Below, piece by piece: positions 53,661-64,000 of a stretch of 64,000 bases of DNA. Under the pieces are notes generated by a model. It was given only the letters and a program-made list of their open reading frames with translations, made no database searches and was not told the DNA's origin. A program made the translations under genes and the position numbers. Numbering within the stretch: position 1 is the first letter of the stretch; each line of letters starts with the position of its first letter. Location of the stretch: positions 8,181,401-8,245,400 of the forward strand of contig OX359192.1 in assembly GCA_947172415.1 (NCBI GenBank), given 5' to 3'. Source of the stretch: Chondrosia reniformis (taxonomy: Eukaryota > Porifera > Demospongiae > Chondrillida > Chondrillidae).

Positions 53661-56600
53661 TTAATCTCCAGTCTTCTTTGCCCTGGCTTGCATCTCTTGG
53701 TAAAACTTTCTAGCATTATTCAGTTCCTGAAGTGAGGACTCAATAATATTGTCCAATTGCTTGCCCGATTGGTCGTCCTAGGAACAGAGACACACAACAT
53801 CAATGTATGTTGGCTACAGTGTCACATGTGACTTGTGGTAAGAGACAATGCACACCTCAAATCCCATTGCCATCGGGTTCCCCATAATAGTCTCCTCACC
53901 AGCTGCACAAAGAGGTCAGAAACACATGAAATGCAGTCCAGACCCTCCTACTCATCTTCAAACATGGCTGCCAGACAGGAGGATCTGGTCGGCAAGACCA
54001 CAGACCAAGAGTTTTACTTACCAATGTCAATATCGTCATCACTATCACTGCTGCTGGAACTACTGCTGTCAGTTGTAGAATCATAGTGACTGCTCAAGGG
54101 AGAAGATAGAAAGAGACATACACTGTAATAATAGCTCGTGTGCTGAGTGGCTAGGAATATATACATTTAAGGAATAACATATAACCATTTAAAAGGAAAT
54201 AATGTTGCCTATGGTGACCTGAATAGATACAAATAAAGATTCATCATTTGTTTCAAGTCTTAACTGCCATGATATCACGTACTTCTGAGATTTCAACAGC
54301 TTCTCATCCATCTGTATTGGGTCAGTTCTAAAGAGATAATAAATATCTTCTCTAAATGGTCACAACCTCACCAAACAGGTACACAACCACAATATAGGTA
54401 CATACCAAACAGGTACACAACCACAATATAGGTACATACCAAACAGGTACACAACCACAATATAGGTACATACCAAACAGGTACACAACCACAATATAGG
54501 TACATACGTATATGTAGCAATGACATATGCATACAGGTCCACTATGAATAGGAGTGAACACATCTACAGTAAATGTTAGCTAACATCTTAGTCTGTGTCT
54601 TCTTGAGATACTCCTCTGCCTCCTTCAATAGCTTGTCATTTCCTTCGGGCTTCCTGGCCGGAGGGTCAGGCTCCACAGCTGGACTATCCTTAGGCTCGTG
54701 AATCTCCACTGTTACTTTATCTGTGTACATACGTACGTACGTAAGTCATAACACAAATTCAAAGCAAAAGACACACACAGTTAATAAAAAACTAAACAAT
54801 TCTGAAACAATTCCAAACAATTGTTATTGAAACTAAAGTTAAGAGAAACAAAAAGATGCAGAATGACTGACTTAGGCTCACTGAGAAGAATGGCTTTATT
54901 CACCATTCAGAGCAATAGCAAACGGTAGAGAAGAACTACGTATGTACGTACATTCCTTCAACTTAGAACTGTCTCACCTTCATCCACAGCCTCTCTGGTG
55001 TGCTCCTGGGGAGATGGCTGCGATGCTGGAGGTGTGGTATCAGGGCGTGGTCTGGCAGGGAGGGGCTTGGTTGACCCTTCATAAGATGCTAATGCAGGCT
55101 TCATACTGACATGGAAGGACCTGCACACAAACACAGATGTACTAATGAGCAGAGAACAAGGGAGACTGGGCTCCTGTTAAACATGTGTAGAAGTGTGATC
55201 AATAATTATTTATTGTCTTTTGTCTTGCAACACTACTTCATATATATGTATGTACGTATATAAAATGTATCTACCTACAAGTGCCACTAACCCATTGTAT
55301 GCACAAAACAGACAGCGTTGTATTTCTGAAAATGAGCTCAAATGAAACACTTCACCATTTTTGGACACTGTTATGCTTCTCTGTGCTCTACAGTTTGAAA
55401 ACAGAGAACCACATGCACATACAAGCACACCTAACACAGTGCCATGAACCGAGGTAAACAACATTACTGGGAAACATAAGGTATTCACTACTGCTAATCT
55501 GTTTAGGTACGTACGTACCTAATGTCATTGGGGTCAACAAAGTTCTTTACAATGCAGCAGAGAACAAGCTGAGGTACAGAGTATACAAGAGCCGTTCCGT
55601 AGTTGGTGAAGACTATCAGAGCAGCGTGCCAGTCACGAGGACTGTCGGGAGGAGCTGCAGAAGGAGAGAGAGGGAGAGGAGAGGAGTGTGAGAGGGAAAG
55701 GGTGAGGGAGAGGGAAAGATAGAGAGAGAGAGACCACAGACAAGCAATTCACTTCACATCAATCAATGACATGAGCGTAAGACTTACCTAAAACATTTGC
55801 TCTAATGATAAAAGCCTTTTTTATGCGTTCATGTATCTCATTGGTAACTTTTTCCTTGCGTTTAAGTTTCAGAGAAGGTAGATGAATTATCTTTATTTGT
55901 TCTTCAGTGACAATAATTCCATAATGTGGTGAAACCATAGAAGGAGCTAGGTACAACAGAAATAAGAATATCAAGATATTAACATTAATAACAATATGAT
56001 CAATTGACACTTCATTGTAAGACGACATAAGAGAGATCATTGGAGGGCAAGTATGGCTTTTCTGCACAAACCTGGTGCAATGTTGTTATCCTGCTCATAA
56101 CCGCTTGGAATTGGCAGTCCATTGTTATCAAGAATGAAGACAGATATAACGGGAGCACCGTGCAGCAATGTGTAATCCTTCCCAGCCAACATGGCTATGC
56201 TTGGCTCTGAAATCCTATCACCAGTAGGAGGCAGCTGGAGGTAGTACCGGATGAGCACCGAACCCATGGTGGAGGCAACAAGACAGGGCATGTGGTGTTC
56301 ACCTGCAGACCATCAGAGTATACGTACGTACATTGAGGTATCCAAGAGATATACAGAGGTATCCAAGAGATATACAGAGGTATCCAAGAGATATACAGAG
56401 GTATCCAAGAGATATACAGAGGTATCCAAGAGATATACAGAGGTATCCAAGAGATATACAGAGGTATCCAAGAGATATACAGAGGTATCCAAGAGATATA
56501 CAGAGGTATCCAAGAGATATACAGAGGTATCCAAGATATTTGTGTACGTACCTCCAAGAAAGGTGTCAGCTAAACAAATATGAGTCACAGCAGCTTGTAT

Positions 56601-59600
56601 GGAGGGCGGGTTGGCATTGCTTGCGGCTGCTTCCCGTTGACTAACGCCTCCAGATGGCTCTGAACCAGTTCTTCTTTGTTTTCGTTTTCCACTTCCTTCT
56701 TTCTGCTTCTGTTGCTGCTGTTCGAGGGTGGTGCGGCGATCCTGCCTGGTGCTTCTCCTCCTAAACGAGTTCCTCAGGGATCTCCTGATGGACTGAACTC
56801 TGGTCAGGGAGTGGGAGGCGGATCCATCCTCCTGAAGAGTGCAGTGTGTGATGATGACATTGTGCAAGAGGTAGTTCCCCACAGTAAACCCATGACCCGA
56901 CCCAACTGCAATTCTACGTGAATGAGAACACAGAAAAGCAAGTAAATGTAAATATTAGGACGTACATATATGGCATCTTAATAATACAGAAGAAGAATAC
57001 AGGTGTCTATTATAACAACGGATGCTAATCCACATAGTATGTATGTATGTGGCGGGACAAGAGAGACACTCACACTCCCCAATGGGCTGTGAAGTCCATG
57101 GCGGAGATTGGGGCAGGCGGTCCCAATTGCATTAGGAAGGAGAGTTGGAAGCCAGGAGGATACTCCACCACCTTTTCTATATATGGTAATGGTCCTTCTC
57201 CTCGCCAGTTGTACCTCACATCACCCTTTGGTATGATGTCTGCCCTCAGGGCCTGCAGTGGATACAAACAAGTGGTCATCCGTTGGCAAGCAGGAATTAT
57301 GGAATGAAATTACACCATTTAATACTGCAAACATAGCCATACTAAACATAAAAATGTTGCTCATATTTTCGTACTTCAATTTTACTGCTCTTCTTAGTGT
57401 TTGCCAATGTAAACAATAGCACTTGGCCTCCAGTTCCACCAATACACAAGATATGACTGGTCATACAGAATTCCAGAATTGTGATTGCAAGACGCTGGTC
57501 ATCAGAAAACGGGTCATACTGTCCAACTTTCCGATAAGGTGGCCACAGGAAGCCATCACCTTGATCTTCATCTTGGATGGATCCATCATCCGGTAGATCA
57601 AACACAGAAGCCGTAGCCACTTCAAAAAGAAAGACTTGACCCACTGCAGAAAAGGAGTCAGTGATGACCCGGGGTCCATTTGAAGAGCTATGACATCATA
57701 ACTCACTGGTTGTGACGTCCCAAAACTTGACAGATCCATTCTCGTGTCTACAGAAAGGAACAAGTCAAAATATGCTACATACGTATGGCTTGACACTGGG
57801 ATACATACATTACCAGTGCATCAATGCAAACTGAATGAATACCTAAATACAGAATACCTAAAATACTTGTGGTTGGTGCATGTAGATATAAGTGAACTCA
57901 CCCTGTTATAAGGATGTCATGTGTCTTTGGTACACTGTCCTTTACAAACCCTCCCATGACTGGCCACTCCTATAGCAAAGAGTAATTATAGGGTATCCCT
58001 CCTAATACATTACAATATGCATCGTGGATATACCTACCATTTGACTGTACTTTTCACTTGTATGTCTTTTAGACACGTCCTTCAACTTGTCAAAGAGAGC
58101 TTGTGAACAGTTCTGATAGACTTTCATTGTTGTCACATTGGAGGAGTTCAGCGGGTGGAGGTACGGCTGCCTCAAAATAGGACACCTGCAACAGCACAGA
58201 ATTAATTACTGTTGCTATAGCAACATTCACTTCTCTTCATTATACATAACAGACCTCAACTTACTTTGGATCAGTTAAGTCAAAAGCTAGGAGCTCATAT
58301 TGCGCAAGAATAAGCAACACCTCTCCCTTGTGTGTCACTGGATGTGAAATGGTCACAAAACCCACTATCTCCGATGTGAATGCTAGAGCCACTGCATTGG
58401 CTCCATGGTGGATGGATACTGTGTGGTGGTCCCCGCTGGCCTCCTCCGGCAGCCCTCCACTGAACACAACCATGGGATCTGACTCGGAATCCAGCCACGA
58501 CAGCTTTGTGATCGGACAACAGTTATCACCTTTGTGGGATAAGAGAAGCAAACAGTGCTATCGAATTAGAAGACCTGGTACTAACTGTCTTTAAAGCCAC
58601 CACTCAGATCAACCAGTATGTGAATTTAATTATGAAATCAAACTTAACAACATATGTATAACGACAGCCTTTCCTTATCCATTCCTTCACTACTCCAACC
58701 TACCATAGCGATTAACTGGCAGTCTTTCATCTTTACTGTTGTGACCTTCATTCCAGGACATGATGATACCGTTGCTATGGGAACTCATGAACTTTCTACC
58801 ACCAGGATGCCACGCAAGTGCTTCCACAGGTGTCAGCTGCTCTGTCATGGTGCCAGGATAGTTGCGAGTAGGAAGGGTGTTCTCCAGGTCCCACAGAGCT
58901 ATCAGACCCAGTTCATAGCCAATCAGAAGCTGGAAAGTATCAGAATGATTACGTGACTTGCTTGTAAATATTAAGGGCGTGTTCACTAAAATCTTAGGCA
59001 GTGAGTAAAACCCTTGGATATTATTGGATAACTATTTTTATTATTACAAACTGTTATCCATAAATAATAATACTAAACAATAACAACCACCTGATTGGTT
59101 TCCCATACCATCTAGGTAGGCAAGGCTATGTATGTTTAATGAACAGTGGGCGGGGCAATAAGAGGTCACATGATAGAGGCTCGACCAAAGAGTGCATTAC
59201 CTTATTTGGATCCGTGGGACACAGCTCCAAGCTCTTCACTGCTCCTGGGTGTGTTTGTGCTGCTGGCTGAGCTCTAACAACAACAAGAAGCTAGTTAATG
59301 ATATTCATAGATTCTACTATCTACAACTGTGTGACTACTTTGGAATCACAAGCTTATACAATGGTATCTAAGTCAGCACTTCAGAGGAAAGGGCAAGCCC
59401 TTCCTGGCTATCATAGGGCTACCACTAGCTACTCACAGCAGGCTTCTTATGGATCAATATGTTTGTTTTCCATTAAAATATGCAACATAACTTCTTCAAG
59501 GGGGTAATACCCCATGCCCCTCCAACTAAGAGAAGCCATACATGGTACAGCTAGGCAGATGTAGGTACACATAAACATGTACATATGTATAGTGCATGTG

Positions 59601-62017
59601 TAGAGATATGGTTCCTACAGGGCAGTTGCATTATTCCAGAAGATAACATCATTTGTCAGTTCAAAGCTCTTGAGGTCCAGTGTGTAGACATTTCCTCCGT
59701 CTGTCCCTATGTGGACGTACCCCACCACTCCAGAGACACAGCACGATGTGATGTTCTTTCCACTGCAGTTGAAGAGAGAGGCAAGCAGGGATCTTCACCA
59801 CAGAGAAGTAAAGAGACTATTAATAGTGAATTGGTAACTTCATCTTCTGTAAAATGGTTGAGGTCAGGCTGAGATGAATATAGACTCCTAATATGGACAT
59901 CTCACAGCTGTATTGGCCATAGGTTGCCATGGGCAACCAAAGAACACTCAAGCAAATACGTAGCTTAATGTGTGCCAACTGGTTCAATTAACAAGAAGCG
60001 CTGAATTCCTTCACGCACAAAATACAGAATAACTACATATGTACATCTATACTAGTCTATAGAGGGCAATATGGTATAGGTCCATCCTCCCATACCAGTC
60101 TATAGAGGGCAATATGGTATAGGTCCATCCTCCCATACCAGTCTATAGAGGGCAATATGGTATAGGTCCATCCTCCCATACCAGTCTATAGAGGGCAATA
60201 TGGTATAGGTCCATCCTCCCATACCAGTCTATAGAGGGCAATATGGTATAGGTCCATCCTCCCATACCAGTCAATAGAGGGCAATATGGTATAGGTCCAT
60301 CCTCCCACATGAGATACTCATTGTAAGAGACCTTTGCCACCCAAACCTGATAATAACAATACAGCATCACCTACACATAGTATTGCATACATATGTACGT
60401 ACATGTATAGACTGACTGTAAGGAGTGGCACTAATTGAATTACCTAACTTGACCTCAGAACTTAAACATGTCCTCATCTCACAAATGAGCAACTATTCAG
60501 TGAGGACCCATTTAACATGATGATGGACCCAGCTATAGGAATGCGTGGCATTTTTCTCATTGCCCTATACGTACATGCTATTGTTGTGTCTACTCATACA
60601 ATTAGATATATGTATTGGGAGGTTAAGGAAGCTTGACCATACTGTTGGCTTCACTTACGCTTCTGTGCTCAGCTCATATCTCCTATCATGGCGAAGGGAG
60701 AGGCGGCCATCTTCATCGTTAGTGATGATCCACATGGATATGCTGTTATCGGAGGCTACAGTCAGAAACTGGTGCTGAAGATGTGAGAAATGAAAGTTAA
60801 AGCAAAACCAACCATCACATACCTAAAACACATAACTATGCAGCAGAGCTTATTCACAAACCACAGTTGTTTACTTATGAACAATGTGAAAGGCTTTCCC
60901 ATCCATCTCTAATTACATCCTCTGTATACTATACAGGCCAGGCCATCCATTCTAAACACACAGCAGTGGGTGGAGTTGGTAGGGCAATGTATGGGCACAT
61001 TGTTCAGTGCACCCTGGTAACTTTAGATCACTTGTGTGTTTGGTGAGGTGTAAAGCATGTATGCATGATGATCTCAGTACAGAACTACCTTGCCTTGGCA
61101 CATATGCACTATACGTACGTATATTGTGAGAGGTACCAGTTACACAATATGAGTAGACTTGTACACACGTACGCATGAACAGATGCATGGTGCTACCACT
61201 CCACGTCACATAAAGCTTATACATTAAATGCCCAATTGACCGCATAATATAAAAACAACATTACGAGGCTGCAAATTGCTTCATAAGCTGTCACTAATAA
61301 ATTCTTTTGAACATGACATATCGCATGGTTCACTCACTAACAAGTCACGTGCTAATGTGGAATGTGTAAGGCATTGAATCAGCAAGATGCTACTCACCAA
61401 ATTTCCAAATGTGAATATCTTCAAGATAGCTCTCTTGGGCTTCATGCGAGCTGAAAACTCCACTCCTGGTCTGCCATATCTTATTAATCGTTAAGGCCAA
61501 CTTAACATACTCCAGTATTTAGAAACAACATTGACAAGACAGGCTTAACTATGAACCTATTTCACTGGCTGGCAGTTAATGAACTATACTTTCCGAGTAC
61601 TGCTCCATGCATGGGTAGATTACCTCATGTACTACTACTACTCCAAAGGACGCTTTAATTAACCCAATCGCCCTTGTCTGGCTGTGCCAATTCTAAATAT
61701 AAAATAATTAGCAGAGCTTACACTATTAGCAAACCAGCAATTCACTCCACGGCTGACTACAGACGTTGTCAAGGATACACCCTCAGTTCACCAGACGTTG
61801 TTCCGATGGCTAGTAACCTAAGATCCGGCTCGTACGCGAGCGCAGACGGTCCAGTTGGAAACCCATGGACTGCAGTCTACGAATAAGGAAGAGTAACAAC
61901 GCGTAGCTAGAATCTGACGGTGACCTAGATTCGATCCTTGCATCTAACCTTTTTGTAGGTAAAGTGTTCCCCGGTAAGATCTTCTAGTTTGTTAGGTCCT
62001 CTCTTCTTCTTCGGCAT
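53661..62017 (-). CDS. LGL: Lethal giant larvae paralogue 2 (Lgl, WD40 polarity protein)
   Basis: Second Lgl gene, upstream of and in the same orientation as the first, with 318 bp between its stop and the other's start. It begins [19 protein letters not shown]. The next exon has [20 protein letters not shown] and [12 protein letters not shown], then GRPGVEFS, closer to vertebrate LLGL than paralogue 1 is. Further blocks are [85 protein letters not shown] and [12 protein letters not shown]. The hinge [18 protein letters not shown] (about 56745-56801) carries the aPKC-type serines and is followed by ADTFLGG, as in LLGL. Its C-terminus is a helical, charged tail ([20 protein letters not shown]). 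It shares a close start with TBC1D16 on the opposite strand. Exon borders inside were not all fixed. Confidence 0.92.
54374..54510. repeat. 34-bp tandem repeat in Lgl 2 intron
   Basis: Four copies of a 34-bp unit: CAAACAGGTACACAACCACA followed by ATATAGGTACATAC. Copies are almost identical. Confidence 0.93.
56334..56540. repeat. 21-bp minisatellite abutting an Lgl 2 exon
   Basis: About ten perfect copies of AGGTATCCAAGAGATATACA plus G. The array begins within about 15 bp of the intron boundaries of flanking Lgl exons: one exon encodes ADTFLGG, ending near 56550, and the other starts near 56303. It therefore fills almost the whole intron. The 21-bp period makes both strands open, which is an artefact. 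Confidence 0.94.
56745..56801 (-). other. Predicted aPKC-site / basic membrane-binding segment, Lgl 2
   Basis: Encodes [19 protein letters not shown], aligning serine for serine with the first part of the paralogue 1 hinge and with the vertebrate LLGL pattern of S-x-R/K-x-S-x-R-x-S-F-R-R. Phosphorylation by aPKC is known for the family and inferred here. Confidence 0.82.
60056..60310. repeat. 43-bp tandem repeat in Lgl 2 intron
   Basis: Six near-identical copies of a 43-bp unit, CAGTCTATAGAGGGCAATAT followed by GGTATAGGTCCATCCTCCCATAC in shorter pieces. The last copy carries one substitution (TCAATAG). It lies between the exons encoding ASDNSISMW and [12 protein letters not shown]. Confidence 0.94.
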
Positions 62018-62135
62018 TCTGATCTCGACCGTTTGTTACCACAACTTCACACATATAGCGAAATATCTCAAATCCAATTCCCATTCGACTAGGTCTAATC
62101 GGGATTGGGAAATGGGAAGCTTAATAGATTAAAAA
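62018..62135. promoter_or_regulatory. Bidirectional promoter Lgl 2 / TBC1D16
   Basis: 118 bp separate the outward-facing start codons. Both genes must initiate within or very near this interval, so a shared promoter is likely. No TATA box is evident. Confidence 0.65.
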
Positions 62136-63448
62136 ATGGCCGAAGGTTCAACGCGTAATCAGCAGAAGGGCGTCTTGAACACGATCGAGTATGTTGGAGA
62201 GGCCGTAGACAATAAGATTAGGAGTGGTGGGAAGCTTGTGTTTAGAATGGGAAGTAGTTTTGCAGAAAGTATAAAAGGTTTGCTTCATAGAGAAAACCGA
62301 ATTCCGTCCGAAGGAGAATCCTCAACTACCGATGAAGAACCTGCCTCAGACTTTACGAAGTTGGAAGGAGACCAAATTGTTTTTAGAAAAAATAACGTTC
62401 TCTATAAAATGGAAGATCTTAGAAAAATACCTGGATATTTATTTATTCGTGCGCAAAAGATGTTGGTACCTGACGTAGTCCTAATACTTAACTGGGTGCC
62501 CAATTCTAGTATGTGCAAAAGCGACGACAAGCCATTGCAGGCAATATCAATAAACTTGAGCGAAGTAGAGACAGTAAAGGTGTTTTTCACCGAAGATATC
62601 GACTCCACGGAGGAGGCGGGACACGTTATCGTTCGTTTTGCCAACGCCACTTTTTATGTATTTCATTTTCCAACTGGTGGATTGATTGGCTTTATGGAGA
62701 CGCTCCGTGCCTGCACGTACCTTAAAGAAGAGGAGAACAGTGAAGTAAACTGTCGCAAGTTCGTTGTCCACCACCCGCAGCTTGGCCTCCAGAAGCTGCA
62801 TCCTGGAGAGGAGCGGTACCGTTCTGTGCTCACACTGGACTTGTGGAGACAGCTGATGGACGTGGACGGTGTAGTGACTGATCCAGTTCTTGTGCAGAGT
62901 GTGAGTAGAACCATTGGGACGAGCTGTGCTGCACGCTGACTCACATATAGTATAGAATAGATTGTTTGGTTTTATTCAACAACATTCCATTGGGTATGTT
63001 GTATATATGTTGCCTTTTACTGTAGAATAGATGTAGCATGTAGGAAAATGGTGTTATAGATTACTCATCATTATGACCATGTTGTAGCTGATTAATGTCA
63101 GTTCACATATCGTATTGTGCAACATCTAGCTCCTTCCCATGTCCCAGTTGTGGTTTGCATATGGCTCTTCTCTGCTTGTTGCATAATATGCCTACTAAAA
63201 CTGAAACTACACTTTCCTTTAGACTTTACAATAGTATTCATGTAAGTGTATTAGAGTTAAGTGTTTACTTCACTTAATAGTTTTCTGATAATTTGATAGA
63301 TTGTATTCTTTAAGGGGATTTCCCATGATGTTCGTGCTGAGGTGTGGCCGTACTTACTGGGTGTGTATCCGTGGTCCTCCACCAGAAAGGAGAGAGTGAA
63401 GCTAAAAGCAGAGATGGCAAAAGAGTTTGATGACCTCCAAGGACGATT
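62136..63448 (+). CDS. TBC1D16: TBC1D16-like Rab GTPase-activating protein, 5' part
   Basis: TBC-domain proteins stimulate GTP hydrolysis by Rab GTPases. TBC1D16 is linked to Rab4/Rab5-type endosomal recycling. Exon 1 (62136-62900) starts MAEGSTRNQQKGVLN and contains KNNVLYKMEDLRKIPGYLFI, LILNWVPNSSM, VKVFFTEDID and FYVFHFPTGGL, each with a clear counterpart in the TBC1D16 N-terminal region. Exon 2 (63300-63448) encodes IVFFKGISHDVRAEVWPYLL, the beginning of the TBC domain, and KERVKLKAEM. An acceptor at 63299 was preferred to one at 63314 because it restores IVFFKGI. The gene continues past the window, so the catalytic Arg and Gln fingers are not visible. Confidence 0.88.
63010..63085. repeat. 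Dispersed repeat copy 3 (TBC1D16 intron 1)
   Basis: TTTACTGTAGAATAGATGTA, GTAGGAAA and TGGTGTTATAGATTA match the right part of the repeat at 33800-33935. It lies in intron 1 of TBC1D16. Confidence 0.55.
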
Positions 63449-63469
63449 GTGAGTAACCCCTTTGCTAGA

Positions 63470-64000
63470 ACTGTACCTGTAGTCATATTGCTAGGACTGT
63501 ACCTGTAGTCATATTGCTAGGACTGTACCTGTAGTCATATTGCTAGGAGTGTACCTGTAGTCATATTGCTAGGACTGTACCTGTAGTCATATTGCTAGGA
63601 CTGTACCTGTAGTCATATTGCTAGAACTGTACCTGTAGTCATATTGCTAGGACTGTACCTGTAGTCATATTGCTAGGACTGTACCTGTAGTCATATTGCT
63701 AGGAGTGTACCTGTAGTCATATTGCTAGGAGTGTACCTGTAGTCATATTGCTAGGACTGTACCTGTAGTCATATTGCTAGGACTGTACCTGTAGTCATAT
63801 TGCTAGGACTGTACCTGTAGTCATATTGCTAGGACTGTACCTGTAGTCATATTGCTAGGACTGTACCTGTAGTCATATTGCTAGGAGTGTACCTGTAGTC
63901 ATATTGCTAGGAGTGTACCTGTAGTCATATTGCTAGGACTGTACCTGTAGTCATATTGCTAGGACTGTACCTGTAGTCATATTGCTAGGAGTGTACCTGT
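63470..64000. repeat. 26-bp minisatellite in TBC1D16 intron 2, cut by window end
   Basis: About twenty copies of ATTGCTAGGACTGTACCTGT plus AGTCAT, with a GGAGTGTACC variant in a semi-regular pattern and one GAACTGTACC. It starts about 25 bp after the donor at 63449 and continues to the last base. Its full length is unknown. Confidence 0.95.

Noticed and set aside
60143-60370. Lgl 2 exon encoding [14 protein letters not shown]
   Set aside because: It runs straight into the 43-bp repeat without a plausible donor and is not needed to connect the flanking Lgl exons.
45579-62017. Tomosyn (STXBP5) identity for the two WD40 genes
   Set aside because: Both have the Lgl Ser/basic hinge and Lgl-specific blocks, and neither ends in an R-SNARE coiled coil.

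Overview
This is eukaryotic nuclear DNA. Genes are split by short GT-AG introns, there is no bacterial gene layout, and exon chains can be joined in frame by hand. Gene content is animal: receptor tyrosine kinases, two Lgl polarity proteins with aPKC-site clusters, MED11, USP36, TBC1D16 and DPH7. Tandem receptor kinases with a repeated, unfamiliar ectodomain, the AT-rich sequence and the compact spacing suggest a sponge, probably a demosponge such as Amphimedon. That assignment is inference.

Layout. 1-6.2 kb (-): receptor tyrosine kinase copy A; its last two kinase exons are not in the window, and a decayed non-LTR retrotransposon lies where they would be expected. 6.8-11.5 kb (-): the complete sister receptor B, 14 exons and 843 residues by my splicing. 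11.9-21.8 kb (+): DPH7, a WD40 enzyme of diphthamide synthesis, with a 1.5-kb minisatellite in intron 2. 22.1-25.7 kb (+): two tandem secreted CUB proteins sharing a cysteine-containing N-terminal module. 26.1-27.5 kb (-): MED11, head to head with USP36 (+, 27.6-41.9 kb, 15 exons, 1007 residues). 43.7-44.7 kb: an unidentified stretch with open frames and splice-like sites, possibly a decayed gene. 45.6-53.3 and 53.7-62.0 kb (-): two tandem, strongly diverged lethal giant larvae paralogues. 62.1 kb to the edge (+): 5' part of TBC1D16, head to head with the second Lgl gene; the window ends inside a 26-bp minisatellite.

The housekeeping genes (diphthamide synthesis, Mediator, nucleolar deubiquitination, Rab-GAP) do not form one pathway. 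The recurring themes are tandem pairs (receptors, CUB proteins, Lgl), head-to-head promoters of about 100-440 bp, and a different minisatellite in nearly every large intron. Exon boundaries were read by eye from splice consensus, frame continuity and remembered family sequence; no search was run.
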